Positions 33,687 through 41,619 of a stretch of DNA of 64,000 nt are shown one piece after another. The DNA is from CAZPMC01 sp964587755. Lineage in GTDB: Bacteria > Bacillota > Clostridia > Acetivibrionales > DTU013. Numbering within the stretch: the first letter of the stretch is position 1; every line of letters starts with the position of its first letter. The stretch is from contig CAZPMC010000001.1 in NCBI GenBank assembly GCA_964587755.1, forward strand, positions 1 to 64,000. Reading direction: 5' to 3'. A program made the position numbers and the translations under genes. The notes beneath the pieces were generated by a model, which made no database searches, was not told the origin of the DNA, and worked only from the letters and a program-made list of their open reading frames with translations.

Positions 33687-33714
33687 TTCTATACATATAA
33701 TTCATAATATTCAA
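33686..33714 (-). promoter_or_regulatory. promoter of the hypE-hypD-glm-mal operon
   Basis: On the minus strand TTGAAT (33714-33709), 17 bases, TAGAAT (33691-33686), about 60 bases before the hypE ATG. It is the only convincing promoter seen for the eight genes to 24117. Confidence 0.6.
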
Positions 33715-33800
33715 AGATTAAACTAAATGTGAGTAAATATTTTTTACTGTTTGTTAAATCCATTTTAGCACATTCATATAGGAAGTCAACAGTTTGCGTC

Positions 33801-33832
33801 AAAAAAATGCGCCTCAAAAAGCGGCGTTATTT
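33801..33832. terminator. short intrinsic terminator upstream of the hyp operon
   Basis: CGCC (33810-33813) pairs with GGCG (33823-33826), extended by one G-U pair, with T-runs on both sides (TTATTTTTT on plus; ATTTTTTT on minus). It could stop the leftward transcript of the gap-truncated gene before the hypE promoter. Confidence 0.45.
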
Positions 33833-33960
33833 TTTAGTAAATGCAACTGTTACAGCACTTTCAAAACCTTTTCGGCAATGTGCGCCAAAAACCCTGCTGC
33901 GAGACAAAAGGGTATTCCGATTAGCAATTTATATATGAAAAACTTAACACCGTAAAAAGC

Positions 33961-34060
33961 NNNNNNNNNNNNNNNNNNNNNNNNNNNNNNNNNNNNNNNN
34001 NNNNNNNNNNNNNNNNNNNNNNNNNNNNNNNNNNNNNNNNNNNNNNNNNNNNNNNNNNNN
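33961..34060. other. assembly gap of 100 N
   Basis: Exactly 100 unknown bases, the conventional length for a scaffold gap of unknown size. Real content may be longer or shorter and may include whole genes. Confidence 0.95.
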
Positions 34061-34193
34061 CTGTGTTCATTGAAATTGTCAATCCATCCAGTACGAGGCT
34101 TAAGCCGCCAACAGCATATGCCAAGATGATGAGAATCACTGTTGGAATCAAAATAGTGACTAAAGACCTTTTCACACCTATTGCCTCCCCCAT
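34061..34193 (-). CDS. membrane protein N-terminal fragment, cut by the assembly gap
   Basis: Only the first 44 or so residues are readable: MGEAIGVKRSLVTILIPTVI and then a hydrophobic stretch (about residues 14-40) typical of a first membrane helix. A start a few codons further in, at the V before KRSLVTIL, is also possible. The rest is lost in the N gap. The bases beyond the gap can be read in one frame to a stop at 33921, but that join is meaningless because the gap length is arbitrary. The family cannot be named with confidence. Confidence 0.5.
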
Positions 34194-34336
34194 TTAGTTT
34201 CTCATATTTTAGTGATTCTAACTGGTTTGCACCTCTTTATTTATATATCTTTATTCTAACACATTAAAGTGGAACAGGCATATTCAGGGCACTGCTGCTT
34301 TGCACGCAGTTGACGGGTAGAGACTGCAATGCAAAA

Positions 34337-34363
34337 GGGGCGGTTCAATTGAAGAACCGTCCC
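34337..34363 (-). terminator. terminator of the acyl-CoA synthetase gene
   Basis: GGGGCGGTTC (34337-34346) pairs with GAACCGTCCC (34354-34363) in ten pairs with one G-U. On the minus strand TTTTGC follows. It starts seven bases past the stop codon. Confidence 0.75.
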
Positions 34364-34369
34364 TCTTAA

Positions 34370-36205
34370 TTATCCTATCCAGTCAATTATCTTTCCTGAG
34401 GCCTTCCTCATATCTAATCCCGCTGCCTCAAGCTTTCGCCTTATTTTGCCATACTCATCTGCTCTCTTGATTTTTAGTGTAGTTGTTTTAATTAAATCTT
34501 CATAGGTCAAAACAAAATACCTGATAATTTTATACTGAGGAAGCTGCCGGTTTATTTCTTTTATAGCAGATAAGAATTTTTCTGCCAGTTGCTCTTCGGA
34601 CATTGGATTTTCTCCAGCCGGCCCTAACTTCTCCTTGTCAATCACCAATTCCGCACATATCTGTACGTCACCGTCATTTGCAATATTTCCCCACGCAAAG
34701 GAGTCGACTACACCAGGAATATTGTTTAAAATAATCTCATATTCCTCAGGGAAAGCCTTTTTACCGTTTGTAAATACAATCATTGACTTAGCCCGCCCTG
34801 TTATCCTTAAAAATCCTTCCTCGTCAATTACCCCCAGGTCACCAGTTCTAAACCAGCCATCTTTATCCAAAACCTCTGCGGTTGCTCCCGGGTTCTCATA
34901 GTAGCCTAACATAACATTGCCGCCCCGGGTAATTATTTCTCCCATTCCATTCTCATCAGGTGAGTCTATTGCTATCTCTATTCCTGCCAATGGGTATCCC
35001 ACCGTTCCCGGTTTATTAACAAAGTCGTTATTTGTAGCAACTACAGGTGATGTTTCAGTAAGTCCATAGCCTTCAAGAAGAATAAGTCCCATTTTTTCAA
35101 ATCCCTTAACAACTTCAGGATCTAGGGGCGCTGCACCTGATACAGCAAGTCTTAATCCAGGACCTAATTTTTCAAACACAGTTTTAAATATCTTTCTTCG
35201 AACGTCAATTCCCACCCTACGCAATAGCTCCGATATCTTCGTCATTACATTTATGAGCCCTTCTTTGCCCGATTTTTGTATACCCTCTTGTAATTTTCTG
35301 TACATTGCCTCTAAAATAGCCGGTACAGCAACAAGGAGAGTTACATTGTATTCTCTTAAATTTTGAGGGATATGTCTTATACCGTCACAATAAGCGATAC
35401 AAACACCGGAGTGAACCATGAAAGTGAGACCTATAGTGTTTTCAAAGGTGTGATGCAGTGGCAGAAGCGAAAGATGTACATCATTGGGGAATACTTGGAT
35501 AATTGTTGATACGCCTGTTACATTGCTGGCAATATTCGAATGGGACAACATAACACCTTTAGACATACTTGTTGTTCCTGACGTAAAAAGAAGTATGGAC
35601 ATTTTATCCCTATCGATTTGAGCATCAATGAATGACCTGTCTCCGTTTTCTAAAAGAGCTTTCCCTTTTTCAAGCAACTCTAGTAAGGAAATAAATCTTT
35701 CATCAGCAGCAGGCCCTTCCACTTTTTCCATACAAATATAATACTTAACTCTCTTATTTGTCTTTGAAATATCCTGCATCATTTGATGGTATGCCGGGCT
35801 GTAGAATATAGCTTCAACCTTGCCGCGTTCGACCAGCTTTTCCACTTCATTTTGCGGAAGGTATTTATCCAGCGGCACAGATATACCGGTACCATTTACT
35901 GTAGCATAGTAGCACACACCCCATTCATATCTGTTTTCGCTGATAATTGATATATGTGCGTCCTTAAGTCCCAGTGACATAAGAGCTGTTCCAAGTCTGT
36001 CAATATCGGTGTCAAACTCTTTATATGTTTTGCCTGTGATATTGCCATTCTTATCTTTAAACTTAAAGCCAATGGTATCTCCGTATCTTTTGGCGCTTCC
36101 TTTAACCATTTCTCTCAAGTCATTAAACTGTCTGGGTTCATAATATCCTAGTCCCTTTACAATTCTTCTTCCGTTTTGATTAAAAATCTTTATACCCTTG
36201 CTCAT
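34370..36205 (-). CDS. long-chain acyl-CoA synthetase (AMP-binding)
   Basis: Activates a fatty acid with ATP to an acyl-adenylate and then to acyl-CoA. The ANL-superfamily motifs are present: the phosphate loop LLFTSGTTSMSKGVM (about 205-219 from the chosen start), EGYGLTETSPVV and the hinge WFRTGDLGVIDEEGFLRITG. The 611-residue length fits the FadD/ACSL-like branch with N-terminal LREMVKGSAKRYGDTIGFKF. The ATG at 36205 was chosen because GGAGGG lies nine bases upstream; a second ATG three codons earlier abuts that site. No beta-oxidation genes are near, so it may serve lipid remodelling or uptake of exogenous fatty acids. Confidence 0.93.
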   Translation of the reverse strand: MSKGIKIFNQNGRRIVKGLGYYEPRQFNDLREMVKGSAKRYGDTIGFKFKDKNGNITGKTYKEFDTDIDRLGTALMSLGLKDAHISIISENRYEWGVCYYATVNGTGISVPLDKYLPQNEVEKLVERGKVEAIFYSPAYHQMMQDISKTNKRVKYYICMEKVEGPAADERFISLLELLEKGKALLENGDRSFIDAQIDRDKMSILLFTSGTTSMSKGVMLSHSNIASNVTGVSTIIQVFPNDVHLSLLPLHHTFENTIGLTFMVHSGVCIAYCDGIRHIPQNLREYNVTLLVAVPAILEAMYRKLQEGIQKSGKEGLINVMTKISELLRRVGIDVRRKIFKTVFEKLGPGLRLAVSGAAPLDPEVVKGFEKMGLILLEGYGLTETSPVVATNNDFVNKPGTVGYPLAGIEIAIDSPDENGMGEIITRGGNVMLGYYENPGATAEVLDKDGWFRTGDLGVIDEEGFLRITGRAKSMIVFTNGKKAFPEEYEIILNNIPGVVDSFAWGNIANDGDVQICAELVIDKEKLGPAGENPMSEEQLAEKFLSAIKEINRQLPQYKIIRYFVLTYEDLIKTTTLKIKRADEYGKIRRKLEAAGLDMRKASGKIIDWIG

Positions 36206-36277
36206 AACAATCATCCCTCCAGCATTATCAGAGAATTATATTCTGCACTTATCATCTGATGTTATCACTAGGTTATA

Positions 36278-36306
36278 ATTATAGAGCATATTAAATCTAT
36301 ATGCAA
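36278..36306 (-). promoter_or_regulatory. promoter of the acyl-CoA synthetase gene
   Basis: On the minus strand TTGCAT (36306-36301), 17 bases, TATAAT (36283-36278), about 73 bases before the ATG. Confidence 0.7.
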
Positions 36307-36381
36307 TAGGAATTTTATTATTCACAAAGATATTGTAAACATACCTATAACATTATCCTTATGTTTCCCGATATTTTATTC

Positions 36382-37296
36382 TTAAACAATATTTTTGAAG
36401 ACTCTTTTGCCCAAAACGGAGCAAATTAAAGAAACTGCCAGTTCTCCAGTTTTGTTTGCATGATCTAAAATTGGATTCACCTCAACAAACTCCATGGACA
36501 AAAGCTTTGGACTTGTAGAAATTATCTCCGCTGCAAGATGTGCCTCTCTGTAGGTTATGCCCCCCTTTACAGGAGTACCGACGCCGGGTGCATCTGTTGG
36601 AGTCACAACGTCCATGTCAAAGCTTAGATGAAAACCATTTGTTCCATCCTCAACAATGCTCAGCGCCTTTTGCATTATACTTCTAAGCCCGTACATATCT
36701 ATATCCTCAATTGTAAAAACATTAACTCCCGTCTGTTTCAAAAGCTTTGCTTCTCCATAATCAAGTGACCTGGCACCTATAATAACAATTTTTTTCGGGT
36801 CAATATATGAGACATCATCTGGTTTAAATCTTGTCATCTCGAACATACCTACTCCAGCAGCAGCAGCAAGTGACATTCCGTGGAGATTGCCTGATGGAGT
36901 AGTATCCTCGGTGTTATAATCTCCATGAGCATCAATCCAAAGTACACCTATATTCTTACAGGCACTCTGAACGCCCATTAGTGTTCCTGTCCCTATGCTG
37001 TGATCCCCGCCGAGAACAAGAGGCATATTACCCCTCAGCAAGCTTTTTTTAACCATGTTGCACAGAACTTCATTGACGCCTGTAATCTCATCAACATATT
37101 TGGGCTTGTTTGAATTGCCGTTGCTATGAGCTTCAGGTACCGGTACATTAATATTCCCTAAGTCTGTGTATTTTAAATTCAAATCCTTTAACGCCTGCAT
37201 TAGCCCAGAATAGCGTATAGCACTTGGTCCCATGTCAACGCCTCTTCTGTCTGCTCCCAAATCAACAGGTGCTCCTATTACATCTATGCTTCTCAT
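36382..37296 (-). CDS. rocF: arginase
   Basis: Manganese hydrolase that splits arginine into ornithine and urea. The metal-binding motifs are GGDHSIGTG, DAHGDYNTEDT (with SGNLHGMSLA after it) and SFDMDVVTPTDAPG, and a late SMEFVEVNP. The DVVTPTDAPG sequence and the 304-residue length match bacterial arginase rather than agmatinase or formimidoglutamase. The ATG at 37296 follows GGGGG; the TTG four codons upstream overlaps that site. It is a single gene. Ornithine can feed into proline and glutamate metabolism, which ties it loosely to the operon at 24-33 kb. Confidence 0.95.
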   Translation of the reverse strand: MRSIDVIGAPVDLGADRRGVDMGPSAIRYSGLMQALKDLNLKYTDLGNINVPVPEAHSNGNSNKPKYVDEITGVNEVLCNMVKKSLLRGNMPLVLGGDHSIGTGTLMGVQSACKNIGVLWIDAHGDYNTEDTTPSGNLHGMSLAAAAGVGMFEMTRFKPDDVSYIDPKKIVIIGARSLDYGEAKLLKQTGVNVFTIEDIDMYGLRSIMQKALSIVEDGTNGFHLSFDMDVVTPTDAPGVGTPVKGGITYREAHLAAEIISTSPKLLSMEFVEVNPILDHANKTGELAVSLICSVLGKRVFKNIV

Positions 37297-37481
37297 TTTA
37301 ACCCCCAAAATCTTTTCACACTCCTATTTAGATAGGCTGTTTTTAATATAGTAACATAATATTGAGTACAATAGTCAACATTTTTCATACAAGGGGGAAG
37401 AGGTCAGGGGCGTTCACACAGGGATTTATGCATAACTTGTCGGGAATACAAACACGCACTATAGTGTCAATATACAATCAT

Positions 37482-37518
37482 AAAAGGAAGCAAAAGGATA
37501 TTCCTCCTACTTCCTTTT
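37482..37518 (-). terminator. hairpin after the SLH protein gene
   Basis: Perfect 9-bp arms AAAAGGAAG (37482-37490) and CTTCCTTTT (37510-37518). On the minus strand the second arm ends in CTTTT. It lies about 40 bases past the SLH gene stop. Confidence 0.5.
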
Positions 37519-37559
37519 ACTATATTTCAGAAATTTAATCTTATGGCATTTGAAAAAGC

Positions 37560-38198
37560 TTATTCCGTTAGCCCTGCATATGTTTCATATACCCGAACAG
37601 CTACAATCACAGCCTGTTCGCGAGTAGAAGTTGCTTTGGGTGCGAATCTATTGTTGCCCACCCAGTTAATAAAGCCATTTTTCGCCATGAACTTAACATT
37701 GCTTATGAAATACGGTGCGATTTCGTTTTCATCGGAAAAGGTTGGCGCTCCTGTGACGGATGTATCCGCATCAGGCCGAATGGCTACTACGGCGCGGTTT
37801 AGCATGGCCGCCATCTGCTCACGGTTGATTAGCACCTGGGGCGAAAATTTGTTGTTGCCGATACCATTGACAATGCCTAATTGATATGCTTTCAGTATCT
37901 CCACATTAGTTGTGTCCGTAAAGGTTGAAGAAGGAGCTGCGGTAGCTTTCCTTCCTGTTGTACCTGAATAGTGTCCTGGGTCATTATTTAAATTTTTGTT
38001 AATTGCCTGAACACTCTCAGGTACATCCATCGAAATGGCAAAGTAAGGCCAGTTGTTTTGGTCATACTTCAATTCCACAGCCAGATTTTTGGGGACATCC
38101 AATGTAAAGGGTGTAGAATTTGTGGCTAAGGCGTTAAGGGGCTGGTTGCCTATGAATAAGAACAAGACCAATGCAAATATCAAAACTCTAAATCTCAT
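37560..38198 (-). CDS. small secreted SLH-domain protein
   Basis: A 212-residue exported protein. Residues 1-26 are a signal peptide (VLIFALVLFLFIG core, cut near NALATN). About 27-95 is an unrecognised region (DVPKNLAVELKYDQNNWPYF). Two SLH motifs follow at about 105-150 (LGIVNGIGNNKFSPQVLINR) and 165-205 (NGFINWVGNNRFAPKATSTR). SLH motifs bind pyruvylated wall polysaccharide, which CsaB makes. Normal SLH anchors have three motifs; this protein has two clear ones and is much shorter than usual S-layer proteins. It may be a small wall-associated module or a remnant of a larger protein. Confidence 0.85.
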   Translation of the reverse strand: MRFRVLIFALVLFLFIGNQPLNALATNSTPFTLDVPKNLAVELKYDQNNWPYFAISMDVPESVQAINKNLNNDPGHYSGTTGRKATAAPSSTFTDTTNVEILKAYQLGIVNGIGNNKFSPQVLINREQMAAMLNRAVVAIRPDADTSVTGAPTFSDENEIAPYFISNVKFMAKNGFINWVGNNRFAPKATSTREQAVIVAVRVYETYAGLTE

Positions 38199-38291
38199 TA
38201 TATCTACCTCCTAGATAAAATTTCTTTCAAGACAATATCTACTATTGCTACTGCTGTGGGTTGGTTATAGTACCTGAACCCTTCTCCGCTC

Positions 38292-38705
38292 TCATAGTTT
38301 GTTTTGATTGCTTTTTCGTGTCGCCCGCCTTGCTGCCTCCAACCTTTTCTGGATCAGGTTCTGTATATCCGGCCACGCATCCTCAAATTGTGCGCTTGTC
38401 AGTCCGCTTATGCCTTGTGCCAAAGCACAAGTGGTACAAATACCGATGCCATTACCCTTTCCGTCGTCAATTAAAAAGCAGTCCTCACATACCCACTTGC
38501 CACAACTGTCGCAGAACAAAAGCTCCCGTCGCAAATTCAGGAGCGTTTTGTAACGGCCACGGAGCCACGTTTCTCTTTGCTTCTTTGCCCGTCCACAGAC
38601 AGTGCAATTCGCCGTAAAGGTTTGGGTAGCAGAGTCATAACGGGTTTGCCGCTCAAACACTTGCTGCGATGGCCGCATGGGGGGCGTTAACTCTTTACCG
38701 TTCAA
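38292..38705 (-). CDS. Cys-rich, probably zinc-binding protein of unknown function
   Basis: I do not recognise the family. The 137-residue product has three CxxC-type pairs: CTVC (about residue 34), FCDSCGKWVCEDC (about 61-73) and CTTC (about 86-89). These suggest two zinc knuckles like those of B-box or double zinc-ribbon proteins. The C-terminus is basic and helical (QNLIQKRLEAARRATRKSN). It begins at a TTG with GAGGTGA upstream. The GC content is clearly above that of the flanking genes, as for the divergent membrane LuxR gene, so the two probably arrived together. Confidence 0.6.
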   Translation of the reverse strand: MNGKELTPPMRPSQQVFERQTRYDSATQTFTANCTVCGRAKKQRETWLRGRYKTLLNLRRELLFCDSCGKWVCEDCFLIDDGKGNGIGICTTCALAQGISGLTSAQFEDAWPDIQNLIQKRLEAARRATRKSNQNKL

Positions 38706-38886
38706 GGGTGCTCACCTCTCTTTCCCGCCCGAATCCTAAGGTCAGAATAGCGGATTTTCTCATAAGTTCATATCCATAAGGTATGGATGAAAGGCAAGAT
38801 TCTTTGAAATAAACTGGACGCCGTTGACTGAACCTACTAAGTTCACTATAATATATGCATCAAAAATGATTGAAAGGGGGGGAGGA

Positions 38887-40155
38887 ATGAATCGCCATCC
38901 GCTGCTCGCCGAAAATGAAAATAAGCGGATAAACGTGCGGCTACCTTTGCTCCTTTGCCTTTCTATGTTTACAACGTGGCAGATGGGGGTCATGCTGTTT
39001 TCTGGCAAAACACTTTCCATTGGGGCAAAAACGCCAATCCCCTTTTCTCTCGACAGCAATGTTATCACCGCCCTTGTTGCGGCGGGGTTTATTGTAGATA
39101 TTCTGTTTCTGATCTTTTTACAGCGGCACAGTGTTATGGCGGCAAGATTGAGCGTCGGTATTGCCTTGCTTTCCGCGCTGATGTTCTATTTGCCGCTCCC
39201 GTCGCATATAGCGGCTATACTTTTTTACATACAAGTCTTTTGCTGTGTTTTTTTAATTGGTAGCTTAATAGCGGTCATCGTTAATCTGCTTACAGAGAAA
39301 GCTGCGATTAAGAAGGTAATCATTTCCCTGATTTCCTCCGGGTACCTGATTGCCATCCTACAGAAGGATGTAATGCCCATACCCTTCAGTGTATTTCTCG
39401 GCTTCACGATTGTTGGCCTTGCGATGCTTTTGCTGTTTTTCTGCAAAATGCCGAAAAGCACTTGGCCGGAATATGCGAAAAAATCTGACAGCCTTATCAA
39501 GCCAAAAGCATTTATGGTTCAGCTTTTTGCCTTGATCGGGTTCTCGTCCGTCATCACCTTGTTTGGCAGCACCGTTGCATCCAGCGTCATTACTCCGGGC
39601 ATCATAGGGCTTGGTTTTGCAGCATCAATGATACAAGCAGTGCTGCTTCACGCATTGCGTGACAATCTGACTTTACTGTATGTAGTGTATCTCGTCATTG
39701 CCGTTGCGCTTGTGATTCTATATCTGCTGTTAGAACCGTATTTAGGATATAGCCTCCGTGGCCTCACCTTAGAAGATTTGATTGAGGTTGTCGCAGAAGA
39801 AACGGACGAGAACGCTGTGCCGGAGCCTGTCACCGTACTTGCGACCTCCAGTGGGGCAGATAACATATCGAAAATTCAGGCAGAGCCGAAAGCGGTACGG
39901 GGGGCGGGAGAGGACTCCCCTCACACCCTGCGTATGAGAACCTTATTGCAGCACACGTTCTCTCCGCTAACTCGCCGCGAATATCAGCTGGCCGATTGCA
40001 TCATGCGGGGGCAGCGCCGCTCTGAGATTGCAGAGGAAATGGGTGTAAAACCCGAGACTGTCACAAAGTATACAAATCAGCTGTATAACAAGTTTGGTAT
40101 CCACAGGCGGCAAGACCTTTTTCGGCTTGCCGAACAGCTTGACCGCGATACGTAA
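38887..40155 (+). CDS. membrane-bound LuxR-family transcriptional regulator
   Basis: One-component regulator anchored in the membrane. Residues 1 to about 310 hold about nine hydrophobic helices. A polar linker follows (about 315-355), then a C-terminal LuxR/FixJ helix-turn-helix (about 358-420) with FSPLTRREYQLADCIMRG, RRSEIAEEMGVKPETVTKYT and NQLYNKFGIHRRQDLF. Many-helix LuxR proteins of this kind are known from Actinobacteria and some Clostridia. The ATG at 38887 has GGGGGGGAGG upstream; the longer frame lacks one. GC content near 50% contrasts with about 38-40% around it. The signal and the target genes are unknown; the divergent Cys-rich gene is the nearest candidate. Confidence 0.82.
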   Translation: MNRHPLLAENENKRINVRLPLLLCLSMFTTWQMGVMLFSGKTLSIGAKTPIPFSLDSNVITALVAAGFIVDILFLIFLQRHSVMAARLSVGIALLSALMFYLPLPSHIAAILFYIQVFCCVFLIGSLIAVIVNLLTEKAAIKKVIISLISSGYLIAILQKDVMPIPFSVFLGFTIVGLAMLLLFFCKMPKSTWPEYAKKSDSLIKPKAFMVQLFALIGFSSVITLFGSTVASSVITPGIIGLGFAASMIQAVLLHALRDNLTLLYVVYLVIAVALVILYLLLEPYLGYSLRGLTLEDLIEVVAEETDENAVPEPVTVLATSSGADNISKIQAEPKAVRGAGEDSPHTLRMRTLLQHTFSPLTRREYQLADCIMRGQRRSEIAEEMGVKPETVTKYTNQLYNKFGIHRRQDLFRLAEQLDRDT

Positions 40156-40171
40156 TGTGGTCACCTGTAGT

Positions 40172-41605
40172 TTATAATCCAAATAGTGCACGAAGCCTCT
40201 GCCAGAAGGTTGTCTTTTCCTTTGGTTCATCCTGCTTAACCTCCAAAGGCTTCTCTTCTATCCCCTTTGTTTGCATAATAAACTGCACCGCTTCCACATT
40301 TGAGTTTTGTGCAGATAAAAATGATACAGGTTCAAATTCCCCTCCTGTAAATGAAGTCATAAACTCATCAATTGCGTTTTCTATTTCGATGCCAATACTA
40401 CCGGTCCCCTGCCTAAGTTGTCCCGTTCCTTCTGAAAGCTGCTGTGTGCCATTATATAGCTTAGATGTCCCCGAATACAGCTGATCACTTGCATACACAA
40501 GCTGGGAATAGCTTTCATTTAATGCTCCATAGCCCTTACTGAGCTCCTCTGTTGCCCCCATATAAGCAGCAAGACCGTTATGAAGCTCAGTATAGCTTTT
40601 GGCCATGTTTTCCAGTGCTCCTCTCAATTGCAGCAACTCCTTAGGCAAAGACTGTGCTATGGATAAAAGACCTTCTTTAATTTGCCCGGATCCTTCAAGT
40701 ATTCCTGCATTTTGCATTGTCAGGCTATTAAAGCTGTCGTTTAGTTGGGTTAGCCCTGACTGCCAGCTTTTCATACCGTTTCTCAACGAGGCTGTTCCAT
40801 CTGTAAGCTCAGCAGTTCCACTCTTAAGCCTTTTAGCTGCATTATCCAGCTCCTCTATACCTCCTGAAAGCTCGGTTAGCTTAGAAAGCCGGCCTTCAAA
40901 CCCACTCTTGTCAATTCCCTCCAGGCTGAAAGAGAAGGGTACGGCAGCAAAGCGGATGCTGTCCATGCAAAAATCCTTAACATTGGCACTGATCCTGTAT
41001 AAGGCTTCGTTTCCTGGCAGCATATTATATGAAATTGTTTTGTTTTTTCCTGCGTTTACAATAGTTGCTCCTTCTGCCTCGATTTCAGTACAAATATTTG
41101 AATCCAGGGTAAGAGTTGTCTGAATAGCATAATGCTTGCTGAAGCTTTCTCTTGCATTTAAATTCGGTTTTATTGAGATTAATATTGTCAGAGAACCGCT
41201 GGCCCCTGATAATTCCTGCGGGGGCAACTCCTTCCCGTCCAGCTCGTATGATATATCAAACTTCCATGGAAGCTCTATTGAGTTTATATTGCCCTGGTAA
41301 TAGAACCTGCCTTTGGGTGCATTTACCGTAATCCTTTCTCCTTCGACCATCAAGCTGTCTACTGTAGTAAGATTTGTCACTTTGTCATAGACTCCATAAT
41401 CCTCAATAGTTGCCGGTTCATTCAGTGTAAAGCTGTTAATTACATAGGCATTATTAAATGCCCCGGTATTTTCAAGAGATACATAAATATCCTCTTCCTT
41501 TTTTATGGTTCCTTGCGCATATGCAATCCCTGAGAACACGAGCCAAATTGCCATAAAAATCGCAATAGTAAATGTCAGTTTTGGTTTTCTTAATACTGTA
41601 TTCAT
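40172..41605 (-). CDS. YhgE/Pip-like secreted coiled-coil partner of the MMPL exporter
   Basis: A 477-residue exported protein. The N-terminal hydrophobic segment (FTIAIFMAIWLVFSGIAYAQ) is a signal peptide or anchor. A beta-rich domain follows (about 30-230), then a helical region (about 235-430) with repeated short motifs of the xxxLxxG type (SGTAELTDGTASLRNGMKSW and LYSGTSKLYNGTQQLSEG), as in YhgE/Pip proteins. It ends in a short basic tail (FWQRLRALFGL). The start at 41605 follows AAAGGGA at nine bases. It lies 14 bases after the MMPL gene, so the two probably form one export complex. The exported substrate is unknown. Confidence 0.75.
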   Translation of the reverse strand: MNTVLRKPKLTFTIAIFMAIWLVFSGIAYAQGTIKKEEDIYVSLENTGAFNNAYVINSFTLNEPATIEDYGVYDKVTNLTTVDSLMVEGERITVNAPKGRFYYQGNINSIELPWKFDISYELDGKELPPQELSGASGSLTILISIKPNLNARESFSKHYAIQTTLTLDSNICTEIEAEGATIVNAGKNKTISYNMLPGNEALYRISANVKDFCMDSIRFAAVPFSFSLEGIDKSGFEGRLSKLTELSGGIEELDNAAKRLKSGTAELTDGTASLRNGMKSWQSGLTQLNDSFNSLTMQNAGILEGSGQIKEGLLSIAQSLPKELLQLRGALENMAKSYTELHNGLAAYMGATEELSKGYGALNESYSQLVYASDQLYSGTSKLYNGTQQLSEGTGQLRQGTGSIGIEIENAIDEFMTSFTGGEFEPVSFLSAQNSNVEAVQFIMQTKGIEEKPLEVKQDEPKEKTTFWQRLRALFGL

Positions 41606-41619
41606 ATTCACTATCCCTT

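Larger units (their letters stand above)
33625..33960. other. intergenic region with operon promoter, operator and a terminator; no gene seen
   Basis: Besides the features listed separately (33669-33714 and 33801-33832) this AT-rich stretch shows nothing I recognise. An open frame on the plus strand at 33729-33938 has no ribosome binding site and no family resemblance. The right end abuts the 100-N gap. Confidence 0.5.

Noticed and set aside
33729..33938. Plus-strand 69-residue basic frame upstream of the assembly gap
   Set aside because: No Shine-Dalgarno site, and the sequence contains a terminator-like hairpin; more likely non-coding.
33921..34193. Reading the minus-strand frame straight through the 100 N as one 90-residue protein
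   Set aside because: The N run has an arbitrary length, so the frame across it has no meaning; only the part to the right of the gap is kept.
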